Translations under genes and position numbers: made by a program
In this document: positions 1 to 8,504 of the stretch, one piece after another
Numbering within the stretch: the first letter of the stretch is position 1
Layout of the letters: each line of letters opens with the position of its first letter
The notes under the pieces: generated by a model
The model's input: only the letters and a program-made list of their open reading frames with translations
Told to the model about the DNA's origin: nothing
The model's database searches: none
NCBI RefSeq assembly: GCF_013373865.1
Contig: NC_050471.1
Coordinates: forward strand, 248,001-312,000
DNA: 64,000 nucleotides
Source: Monomorium pharaonis
Taxonomy: Eukaryota; Arthropoda; Insecta; Hymenoptera; Formicidae
Direction of reading: 5' to 3'

Positions 1-810
1 GTTTTTCTTATTTTCCGTAACAATCAAGTTTCTTTTAATATAACATTTATCCTTATGCTCTTTTTGGTTTTTATATAATGTTAATACGTTAATCAAAATA
101 CTTAAAACACTTCACTATATAGAACTTTATTATTGAATATATAACATTTTTAATATTAAAAAATAATAAATAATACATTTTTTAATTTGTATAATATCCA
201 TTCTTTAATTGGCTTATTTTCTTCGCATAATTACTTTTGTAAAACAAATAAATGTTTATTTTTTATTTAAACAGATAATTTTTTGTGCTTTTACATATTT
301 ACATTTATTTTATAAAAAATGAGAATAATGTAAAATAAAAATATTATCAGTTGTATTTATGTAATGATATTTTACGATTAATACCTTATGATGGAATATT
401 GATTACCAAAAAATCTTAAGTTGAGCATAAGATAGATTTCAGAGATATGAGATTAAAGTATTTCAAGAAAATCAATTAATGCAATAGCCTCATATCCCTT
501 GTTCTACTTTTTGTATCTATTAATATCTTTTGCATCTATTATATTATCAATCTGTTGTATTTATTATTTTAACATCTTAAAGTTTTAAGATTTTTTAGGT
601 CAAAGATGACGAATTCCAAAACAAAATTTCAAAATTAAAAATATGGCGGAAAGTCTGTCTCTGTTCCTATAATTTTTTTTTATGACTGAGAAAATATACA
701 TACTAGATACATAGATCAACACATCCTTGTTTGGTGCTGATGCTACATCAAATATCGGTCTGAGCCATATCATCAGAACATATCGATTTCTACATTGGAA
801 TTATTTGTTA
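1..810. other. AT-rich DNA, no gene recognised
   Basis: Very AT-rich with short homopolymer runs. The only reading frame of any length is about 60 codons (727-924), has no recognisable motif and does not begin with ATG. I see no repeat structure before the fold-back that starts near 811. Confidence 0.6.
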
Positions 811-1450
811 ATTATTTGCTATTTTTTGCTAAAAAAAAATTTTTTGCTCCAACCAAAAAAAAAATATCAATGGCTAGATAGCTTAATATTATGCTATCTA
901 ACCACTACAAAAAATCATATATAAACTAAATAAATTAAAAAATCAACAATACATGAATTTTTTGCTAATTATTTGCTATCTTTGGTGACAAAAAAAAATT
1001 TTTTGCTCCAGGCAAAAAAGTTATCATTTGTATCTTTTTAGTTGAAGCAAAAAAATTTTTTTTTCACCAAAGGCTAACAAATAATTATACATAATTTTGT
1101 TGCTTTTTAAATTCATTTAGCTTGCGTACGTTTTTTGTAGTATCTTGTTATTAAACTGTCTAGCCACTGGCAATTTTTTTGGGCTGAGGCAAAAAATTTT
1201 GTTTGTCACCAAAAAATAGAAAATAATTAGCAAAAAATTCATGTATCGATGATTTTTTTATGATAATTTTTTAATTTATTTAGTTTATATACGACTAGTG
1301 GCTAGATAGCATAATATTAAGCTATTTAGCCACTACAAAAAAACGCATATACACTAAACAAATAAAAAAATCATTAATATAGGAATTATTTGCTAATTAT
1401 TTGCTATCTTTCGATGACAAAAAAATTGTTTATCACCAAAAGCTAGCCAA
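811..1450. repeat. Multi-arm fold-back repeat
   Basis: Segment 870-996 recurs as reverse complement at 1203-1334 and again in direct orientation at 1299-1420. Shared landmarks are ggctagatagcttaatatta, the block cactacaaaaaa, and ttgctaattatttgctatct. The arm junction at 1299-1333 is itself a near-perfect palindrome built around taatatta. The layout is that of a non-autonomous fold-back or MITE that has been duplicated or inserted beside another copy. No coding potential is seen. Confidence 0.7.
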
Positions 1451-2449
1451 AGATTAAATATTGTCTACATTATCAAAAAACGGTGTTTAGTCAGTCTGAA
1501 ACCCAGTGTTGAGTAAGTTAATATAATTTTTTAACTAAATTAAATTAAAGTTAATGGGTTATAAAATTAATTTAATTAAGTTAAAAGTTACACAAATAAA
1601 AAACAAACCTAGTTAGTTACGTTAAGATTAAATTAATTCAAGTTACAGTAAAAGTTATTTTTGAGAAACTTTATTTATATTAAATTAAAAACTCATAATT
1701 TATTTAAGTCAGATTACCAACAATATCGATCATCAAATATATCTAATATTTTATTTGTAAACTAAGTTATAATATTAATTATAATTTATTTACATGTAAA
1801 TAACTTACTTTATTTTACTCTTGTATTTACTCTTTCTTCTTATCTCCTTTAAACTGTTTCTAATTTTCTCTCTCTCTCTCTCTCTCTCTCTTCTTCTTCT
1901 CTCTTTCTGTTTTTTAATTAAAATTATGTTTAAAATTATGTTATTTTAATCTAAAATATTTATTTTAATTATTTAAAAAATTTCAAATTACTTGTCAAAA
2001 ATTTGATTGTCAATTGTAGACAACAGCAGACGACAGTATGAAGCAAGTCATACAGCACGAACCTGACACCAACAACCAATCAGCATTGCAGAAAAGCGGT
2101 TACAAAATCAATAATACGCTTTTTTTAAGTGGACTAGACACCACAGACTAGACACCACAGACACTACTACTTAACTTTTTATTTCTTACTTTTTAAAAAT
2201 AAATTACAACGATAATTGTATAGATAATATCTACACAAATTTAACAGCCATCAAAATTCAATCGCAATGACAGCTCCTCTTGCAACACGAAGTAAGCGCA
2301 GCGAAAGAATCAATCGGCATCGTGGAAAATCGACAACAATAAATTTCGAGAAATGCGAGCAATCGAATTTACATGCATTTTTTTAGATAGGATAGGATAG
2401 GATAGAATTATATTATAAAATCTAGTACAGTTAATATAATGCAACTTTT
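1451..2449. other. AT-rich DNA with TC microsatellite and tiny ORF
   Basis: Contains low-complexity TTAA-rich sequence (1500-1720), a (TC)n tract (about 1867-1904) and a 14-bp unit gactagacaccaca repeated twice (2133-2162). A 39-codon ATG frame runs 2267-2386 on the plus strand; it is basic and has no recognisable motif. It could be a stray exon or chance, and I do not call it a gene. Confidence 0.4.
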
Positions 2450-2548
2450 CCAAGTAGTAAGGTGACGTCAAATATAGTTTTAATGACGCCTTCTTGACGT
2501 TGCAAACATCATTAAAAAGACCATATTTGACGTCAGTTTGCTACTTGG
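2450..2548. mobile_element. 99-bp hairpin MITE with two CRE palindromes
   Basis: Two inverted arms (2450-2486 and 2508-2548) start and end with ccaagtag / ctacttgg and each carries a TGACGTCA octamer (2463-2470, 2528-2535). The arms pair through ccaagtag-N-tgacgtcaaatat with a few mismatches. This compact inverted-repeat form is typical of a miniature inverted-repeat element. TGACGTCA is the cAMP-response-element consensus bound by CREB/ATF bZIP proteins; any function here is inference. Confidence 0.6.
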
Positions 2549-2594
2549 ATTGTATTTCTTATTTGATTACAGATGCATACAAATAAGTAGTACT

Positions 2595-2601
2595 TGTGTG
2601 T

Positions 2602-2646
<45 letters not shown>

Positions 2647-2668
2647 TGCGTGCGTGCGCGCGCGCGCT
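2595..2668. repeat. (TG)n/(CG)n microsatellite
   Basis: Long GT dinucleotide run passing into GC-rich alternating purine-pyrimidine repeats, a sequence class able to form Z-DNA. Confidence 0.95.
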
Positions 2669-3009
2669 TAATAATGTGTACTTAATAAAAATTAACATTT
2701 TAACAATACCACTTATATATATATGTAATAATTAAACGTGTATTCATGTACATTATCATTTTATTAAGATGAAAAAATAAAATATAAAATTGTATCCTCA
2801 TTAAACTGATTATTGTACATACATAACGTAGTAAATATTAAAATTGATATCAATTGTATTATGTTTGTAAATATATTGATCTCGTTATTTTTCGATGCCC
2901 ATCATTCATGTGAGAAAAACCATACATAATGTAGATTAAAATGTTCTTTGAAACAGATGTTTTGGAAGAAACGTCTTATTTCAAATATAATTTTGTTCTA
3001 ATTAACTCT
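2669..3009. other. AT-rich DNA, nothing recognised
   Basis: No open frames, repeats or motifs seen beyond short AT runs. Confidence 0.5.
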
Positions 3010-3286
3010 CCCTGGTCACATGGGATGCACAGCACCCCAAGTAATTTTCTATTCTAATTTACGTACTCTAAAACTCTAGATTCAATTCTAAATTAAACTC
3101 TAGATCAAACTTAAAAATGGACTATTATATTTGCTTATTCTCACTATTTTAATTATCAAAACATATTTTTAAATCCGTTAATAATATATCAATATCACTC
3201 AAAAGTTTAAAAATGCAAAATAATTATGATAAAACTCTAAAGATGTCGTTGGGACATGACACACCCCATGTGACCAACTTGTTACA
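3010..3286. repeat. Small TIR element
   Basis: The left end carries ggtcacatgggatgcacag and the right end carries ccccatgtgacc, its approximate reverse complement; about two thirds of a 27-bp terminal stretch matches. The interior is AT-rich with paired ctctagat motifs. It is probably a degenerate MITE. No target duplication could be fixed. Confidence 0.4.
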
Positions 3287-3781
3287 AATACGAAGTGTGA
3301 GGATTAAAATTAATGAAAACGTGTTGCAACATTTATATAACTTTTATTTAATACAGAAAATAATAACATAAACAATTTTTTTAATATTCTTGTTACAATT
3401 ATTATGTTAATTGTTAAGATATTTGTTCACGCGTATGATATTTGCTTTAATTTTTAAGTACACAAAATAACATTGATAAAGAAAAAAAATTCAGTTAATC
3501 AATTTTATATAAAATTGCCTTTGAAACAAAACAATCTAAGGCTGCATTTCAAAATTCACTGCCAGTACTAAAAATCTATAGTTCATGTTACGTGTACTAC
3601 TCAGATGGCACATGTTCGTTTTCTAAACGTTTTCTAAACGTATCTAATATTTTTCAATTGGCAATCATTAATAAGAAACGTCTCAACAAAAACTTTTTCA
3701 AAACCATAGTTTAAAAAATTTATTTTTCACGTTTCTATAAATGAAATAAAAATTAATTTTTTAATTCAAAATTTTATATAT

Positions 3782-3910
3782 ACAGGGTAAATTTTTGACA
3801 TGTACGAATCATGTATGTGCACATGTCGTCCATGTGTGTACTAAGATCGCAGTCGGTAATTCCATCTCTCATGGTAAAAAGTTGGGACAGCCATTAAAAT
3901 TCACCCTGTG
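3782..3910. mobile_element. 129-bp nested MITE, ends cagggt / accctg
   Basis: Inverted ends cagggtaaatttt and aaaattcaccctg bound about 129 bp containing a CATG-rich middle. The end sequence resembles that of the IS630-type element at 28797-30804 (cagggtgagtc). The right end runs straight into a GT microsatellite. Confidence 0.5.
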
Positions 3911-3955
3911 TGTGTGTGTGTGTGTGTGTGTGTGGGGGGGGGGGGAGAGAGAGAG
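3908..3955. repeat. (TG)n-(G)n-(GA)n compound microsatellite
   Basis: GT run, then about eleven Gs, then a GA run, directly abutting the end of the small nested element. Confidence 0.95.
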
Positions 3956-4461
3956 AAGATAATATGGCTACCCAATTACGCGCGCGTTATGTATATGTGT
4001 ATAAAACATTTTTTAAACAAATATCTGCTACGTGGGACATTTATATGATAGTATGTTAAAGTTTAAAAAGAATAATGAAGAAGTATATGTGTAATTAAAA
4101 GTTTCAAAATGTTCAAAACTAAAAATGTCTTTTGTAACAAATAGCTATTGTATATATTATTATATTAACGCACCTATGTAATGGTAGGCATTATTTTAAA
4201 TCTGTGAAAAATAATTTTTTACAGATAAAGAAAAAAACAAATTTTAAGTTTCTTAAACGTTATTTTTTCTATTAAAAAAATATTTCCCTAAACGCTTTTG
4301 GAGTAAATATTTTTATCAATTAGAAATGTTTCCAAGAGCCGGTTAGATTAGATTAGCTTAGGTTATGAAACGTTTCGAAGAAACATTTGTGAAACGTTTT
4401 TAAAACGAGTATGTGCTACCTGGGTATAGATTTTCAGTACTCGCAGTAAATTTTGAAATGC

Positions 4462-4838
4462 TCTATAAATCGTAAGAATTCGCGGAAATACGCATTAGCA
4501 TGATAAATTATAAACAAAAATTTTTTTAGAGATGTTTTGCTTTTTGTCGACATTATTACGTGCGCATTGTGTTATCGTTTATACCTTAATTGTGGAAAAG
4601 GATTTTTTATTCTGTAAACGCAATTAAAATATTGATGAATCGGAATTAATTAATCACATTATATAATAAAATAAGACAAATTTATCCCCTTATATATTAA
4701 AGTTTCAAGTATAAATATTTTAATTACTTATTTTACTTTAATAAATGCTATTTAAAAAATAAAGCATAAAAAATTGTATATTTCTCATTAATTAATTCAT
4801 TAATTCGTTATTAATTAAAAATCATGAATAATAGATTA
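4462..4838. other. AT-rich DNA with a dispersed repeat fragment
   Basis: Positions about 4547-4632 match 27889-27962 in the same orientation, through acgtgcgca, ttaattgtggaaaaggattt and attctgtaaa-gcaatt. This is probably a fragment of the TTAA-flanked family seen intact at 27579-28013. The rest is AT-rich without structure. Confidence 0.5.
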
Positions 4839-6232
4839 CACAAGCACACAAAAGAAGTTGTCTGAACAGAATACTCCATGGTGGATGATGAGGCAATTCT
4901 GACACCGAATCTGTGTTCAGCGGCTCAAAATACATAAAGACATCATAGTCTGATCCGTGATACAATTCAATTTTTTTGGTACGGCAGTGCAGCATAGTCA
5001 CTCACAAAAAAAGGTCTGTAAGGTAAATGTCCCTATTCCGGACACCTATAAAGCCGACCCAACAAAAGAATGGCGTTGTCAAGCGTGACAAAAATAAATT
5101 GGATAAAGAGTTTTATACTGGTGGATAGCTTCATCCATGCACTTTCCAAAAATCGTAGACTCAATCCATTCCGTCAAGTATTTTTCTAAATAAAGAGGAA
5201 TAAAGCGGCACTAGTGCGTTCCCCCTCTACCGACCAGCTGTATCTAATGCCGACCAGGCATGCCCCCATGACCGACCACCTTTTTTTAGAGCATGCAAGG
5301 CAGAGGTTTCAAACAAAAAATAAACATAAAAACAAACATAAATCAATAATAAACAAAAAATATACATAAATCATGCAAATAGGTATTTTATTTTAATTCA
5401 ATCAATATTATATTTTAATTCAATCAATATTTTATTTTGATTCAATCAATTTTACATCTTTTGCTTTTTTCTCGCCTTTTCTTCTCGTTTCAAGCGTTTT
5501 CTTTTTTTTTCGGCTTCAATAATACGTTTCTTTTCTTCAGTGACGTTTATATACGGCAACGGGGATATGCAGGCATTTTGCTGCGCCTAACCTCGACCAT
5601 CAAATAAATAAAAAAATAACAGTTTTCGACTGATTTTTGTTTCTAAGTATGGCAAACTATAACAAAACATTTAGCGTTCAAATTATTCTTTACAAAAGAA
5701 TTTTGAACGAAATACGGACTAGTTAGACAACTGACAATTCTTAACCTCACTCTTAAGAATACGCGTGGATGGTGACGTGTGGCAAGAAATGCGAAAAAAA
5801 GTATATTTAATTATCGTACTTACTCTACACGTTACAATCCTCTTGTACTACATGAATTCTGGAATTTTTCCACTTCACTAATGAACGAGCTGATGAATCA
5901 GCAGGCTCGTAAACAACGTTTCGCGTCAAAATGATCGGTAGAGGAAACATGGTCGGGAATAGGGACATTTACCTTATCACGAAGCAGACCATGATATGTA
6001 TTTTGAACCGCTGAACACAAATCCATTTTCAGAATTGCACCATGACTCATCATTTTCCGCGTACAGAGCAATTATTACAATTTTTAGGTTTTTAGGTTAC
6101 CTTTTTGATTAAATAAAAAAAAAGATGAGTAATGGGACAGTTCTGACACCAGATTCGTGTTTAACACGTCAAAATGCATAAAAATAGCTTAGTGGGATAT
6201 TCTGTTCAAACAACTTTTTTTATGCGCTTGTG
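4839..6232. mobile_element. TTA-flanked MITE (PIF/Harbinger-like), interrupted
   Basis: TIRs start cacaagc (4839) and end gcttgtg (6232), continuing through cacaaaa, aagttgt and tgaacagaata on both sides. Each end is flanked by TTA (4836-4838 and 6233-6235), the 3-bp target size of PIF/Harbinger elements. Minus the nested insertion the element is about 440 bp. A related but more complex copy lies at 32363-32830. Internal arms such as ttctgacac-ga-t-gtgtt are themselves inverted copies. Confidence 0.65.
5021..5974. mobile_element. 954-bp TA-flanked element nested in MITE
   Basis: The perfect 19-bp TIR aggtaaatgtccctattcc is present at both ends, flanked by TA (5019-5020 and 5975-5976) as in the Tc1/mariner/pogo group. 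The related MITE at 32363-32830 has an uninterrupted gtctgtatcacg at the matching point, proving where the insertion went. On the minus strand a lysine/arginine-rich frame ends at about 5440; it looks like the C-terminal tail of a lost transposase, although that is inference. Repeated taccgaccagc-like motifs lie near the left end. Confidence 0.75.
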
Positions 6233-6459
6233 TTATTAAAATATTTTTAATTATTTATTTGCATTAAAAAATGTGAGCATTTCACGTTACGTGAAATTAT
6301 ATATTTTTCTCATTAAATAAATAAAATTATTAAAAATAATTAAAAAAATGAGAATAGGCTTTTTAAGTTCAAGTTTTCAACTTTCCATTAATCCTCTTTT
6401 GAATTATTTTTTTGATACAAGTATTTCAAAAAAATATATATTTTTTTTTTAATAAAAAA
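6233..6459. other. AT-rich spacer
   Basis: Short AT-rich spacer between two MITEs; nothing recognised. Confidence 0.5.
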
Positions 6460-6822
6460 GAAGAACTAAAGGTAAGAACTTTGCATTCTCTGGCTACGCT
6501 TAGAAAACACAATAATCACTGAGTGGCCAGTAATTATTGGTCTTCACCATTGGTTCTCTAAATTTAAACCAATTATATTAGAATTATTCAATTGTTGTGC
6601 ATCCGTTGTGTTTTCTGAACGTACAATTAGATGCATCGAGAAGTACGCTTACTATGCAGCAAAATAGCAATTAAACGTGACTTGTTAGATCCAAAAGTAA
6701 GAACCAATCATCTTCAATTGCTACTTCGCCGCACAATTAGAGATTGTGCTTCTGCACCCATATTAAAAATTTAATGAGCGCTCAGTAATTTTTTAATATA
6801 ACTATTCTTGCCTTTAGTTCTT
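6460..6822. mobile_element. MITE about 360 bp, TIR aagaactaaagg
   Basis: The left end gaagaactaaaggtaagaa (6460-6478) and right end ttcttgcctttagttctt (6805-6822) are inverted copies. The interior includes two imperfect palindromes of the cactgag / ctcagt type. No coding frame. Confidence 0.6.
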
Positions 6823-6836
6823 TTTTTCTCTCACAA

Positions 6837-6906
6837 CCATGGCTCAATGGTAAATCCTCAAAATTAGCAGTGCTGGTTTGGAATTTCGAATTTTGTGAGT
6901 ACAAAT
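6837..6906 (+). repeat. tRNA-like relic (possible SINE head)
   Basis: tggctcaatgg at about 6840 fits the RNA polymerase III A-box pattern (TRGYnnAnnnG). A degraded B-box-like attt-cgaatt follows about 45 bp later. The body cannot be folded into a convincing cloverleaf by eye. It could be a decayed tRNA or tRNA-derived SINE head, or chance. Confidence 0.2.
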
Positions 6907-7020
6907 TGCAAATATTTTCCCTAATATCACAAAACATTAAAGCAATATTGGAAAATAATATTATATGTATCTGTGTATGTCTGTGTGTATGAGTGTATGA
7001 ATGAAAATTTACATTACATG

Positions 7021-7035
7021 TATATACTCTCCTTC
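7021..7035. repeat. Left target-site duplication, 15 bp
   Basis: tatatactctccttc, identical to 12231-12245. It marks the 5' junction of the retrotransposon. Confidence 0.95.
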
Positions 7036-7398
7036 CCGTGGGTTGAGTGCCTATCGGGCGCGTCTCCGGGCGGCGGATAGGAGGACGCCCGGGTGGGAAA
7101 CCCTGGCCCGGGTCTAAACCCCCGCGTGCCCGGGTGGACCGCCCGGGTAGTAGCGGTTATAACCTGCCCCGGCGGGCGTAAAACCCTGCCCAGGGGGGGG
7201 GAAAGCCGTTACCGCGGACCAACTCCCCAAGCCAAGCTGGAAGCCATCGTGGCGAGGGCTGCGTGGCACTGGGGGAGCAGTGTCTTGAACGATGCCTCTG
7301 GGGAACCGGGCGAAACCCCAGAGTATTTAGCCTTACCCACGCATGCGGGGCTCTGCGTGGGTGGACCGTTTATTTCCCTAGCTGCTCGTGGGAACAAA
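7036..7398 (+). promoter_or_regulatory. 5' UTR / internal promoter region of the retrotransposon
   Basis: The GC-rich leader before the first ORF1 ATG has repeated cccggg motifs. It holds two short upstream ORFs, 7292-7330 (12 codons plus stop) and 7343-7381 (12 codons plus stop). A perfect 8-bp stem (acccacgc/gcgtgggt, 7335-7362) lies 36 nt before the ORF1 start. Non-LTR elements of this kind carry an internal RNA polymerase II promoter in this region; that is family knowledge, not seen directly. Confidence 0.6.
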
Positions 7399-8493
7399 AT
7401 GGAGAGCTTAAATTTAACATTAAAAACAAAACTCACGGAAGACACCCCGATGGAGGCTTCGACAGAGGACTCCGGAAGAGTAGCAGAAGCGGGATCGGGA
7501 GCCGAACGGACCCCTATGGGCACGGGAAGCACCGAGACCGCGGAGAGAGGAGTGGTTTCGGGAGCCGAACGGGCCCCAAGGGGCACGGGAGGCACCGAAG
7601 CTACGGATGCTAAGGCGGAAAAGGAGGGGGACCTCGGTAAGAGGAAACTCTCCGGAGCCGCGAAAAGGAAGAGGGCTCGGGAGCGAAAGGTGGAGGCTCA
7701 GGCCCGGGCGCAAACCCGGGAGGGGCCTCTGCCGGCCGCTCCGGGGACCTCAACCTTGACCGACCCCCGGACACCGGTTGGGGGGGTTCGGGGGGGCACC
7801 ACCGCCGGTAAGCGACGGAGGGGCCCCGCCGAGACCCCGCCTTCGGTGGAAGGGGCGACAAAGAAGCCGAAGGTCCAAGGGACCCAGGCTTACGCAGATG
7901 CCGCGGACCCCCTAACGAGGGTGATTGTCGCGGAGGGGTACCCCGAGGAAGCGCTAACCGTTGAGCGGGTGGCGCAACTAAGGGGTGCGGTCTTTAAGGA
8001 GATCCAGGGGATCCAGGAGGGTCCCCTGCCCAGATTCGACAGCACCTCTTTGCGGGCAGGGGCTGCGGTCGTCAGATGCGCGGATGCGGAGTCGCTGAGT
8101 TGGCTAGAAAGTCGAATCAGCGGCATCGTACCGTGGGAGGGCGCCAGGCTCAGGGTGGTGGGACTGGAGATGCTGCAAAGGCAGTGCAGGGCAGTGGTAT
8201 GGGTCCCGGGTCCACCTGTGGGCGCGGCCGCTGTCCTGGGGCTGCTGGAGCGGCAGAACCCGGGGATCAGTACTTCGGGCTGGCGTGTGCATGCGGAGAA
8301 CGTGGGGGCTACCTGCGAGGGCAGAAACCTCGTTCTCGGCATTCCCGAGTCCAGTGTCCTCAAGCTGAAGGCACTGGATTTCAGGCCTCATCTCGGGATG
8401 GACCGGGTTACCTTCAAGGTGACCGGGGCATCCCAGGATGGGAAGGATAAGGGCAAGGGAGGGCCCGACCCAAAGGCCTCGTCTTCACAGTAG
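7399..8493 (+). CDS. Retrotransposon ORF1, gag-like nucleic-acid-binding protein
   Basis: A 364-residue protein. The frame is open from before 7093, but the first ATG is at 7399 in a good context (acaaaATGG), so I start there. Residues 1-75 are acidic/polar and include a doubled motif of the form SGAER-P-GTG-TE (about 32-47 and 54-68). Basic clusters at 81-97, 138-141 and 155-158 look like nuclear or RNA-binding signals. Residues 165-345 form a folded domain with RAVVWVPGPP, LLERQNPG, GWRV and LVLGI-ESSV, resembling the DUF4780-type ORF1 domain found in insect LINE elements (by memory). No CCHC zinc knuckles are present, unlike many ORF1 proteins; the one CCHC lies in ORF2. The product presumably coats element RNA in a ribonucleoprotein particle. 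Confidence 0.85.
   Translation: MESLNLTLKTKLTEDTPMEASTEDSGRVAEAGSGAERTPMGTGSTETAERGVVSGAERAPRGTGGTEATDAKAEKEGDLGKRKLSGAAKRKRARERKVEAQARAQTREGPLPAAPGTSTLTDPRTPVGGVRGGTTAGKRRRGPAETPPSVEGATKKPKVQGTQAYADAADPLTRVIVAEGYPEEALTVERVAQLRGAVFKEIQGIQEGPLPRFDSTSLRAGAAVVRCADAESLSWLESRISGIVPWEGARLRVVGLEMLQRQCRAVVWVPGPPVGAAAVLGLLERQNPGISTSGWRVHAENVGATCEGRNLVLGIPESSVLKLKALDFRPHLGMDRVTFKVTGASQDGKDKGKGGPDPKASSSQ
8469..8475 (+). promoter_or_regulatory. Candidate -1 frameshift heptamer C CCA AAG
   Basis: ORF1 and ORF2 frames are both open only between 8451 and 8490. In that 40-nt overlap the ORF1 codons CCA AAG preceded by C form a heptamer of the X XXY YYZ type. A -1 slip there joins ORF1 residue 359 to the ORF2 frame. 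A small stem (gggtg/caccc, 8503-8517) lies downstream, but 27 nt away, which is far. Heptamers ending in G are weak in animals. Inference only. Confidence 0.35.
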
Positions 8494-8504
8494 ACGGGAC
8501 CGGG

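Larger units (their letters stand above)
3544..4461. mobile_element. TIR element about 0.9 kb, with nested insertion
   Basis: The left end (3544-3629) and right end (4388-4461) are inverted copies beginning gcatttcaaaatt and including agtact-aaaatctata and agcacatac-cgtttt. The interior has a block (3645-3785) that recurs near 56612-56755, including aaaaattaattttttaattc, so part of it belongs to a dispersed family. A smaller element (3782-3910) and a GT/G/GA tract lie inside. No transposase frame is visible. Confidence 0.6.

Noticed and set aside
2538..2735. Val/Cys-rich 65-codon frame
   Set aside because: Translation of a GT microsatellite.
6837..6906. Functional tRNA gene
   Set aside because: Box A fits but box B is degraded and no cloverleaf forms by eye; kept only as a low-confidence relic.
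7093..7398. 102-codon upstream extension of ORF1 beginning at GTG
   Set aside because: Eukaryotic initiation needs ATG in nearly all cases; the first in-frame ATG is at 7399 in good context and the upstream part is leader-like.
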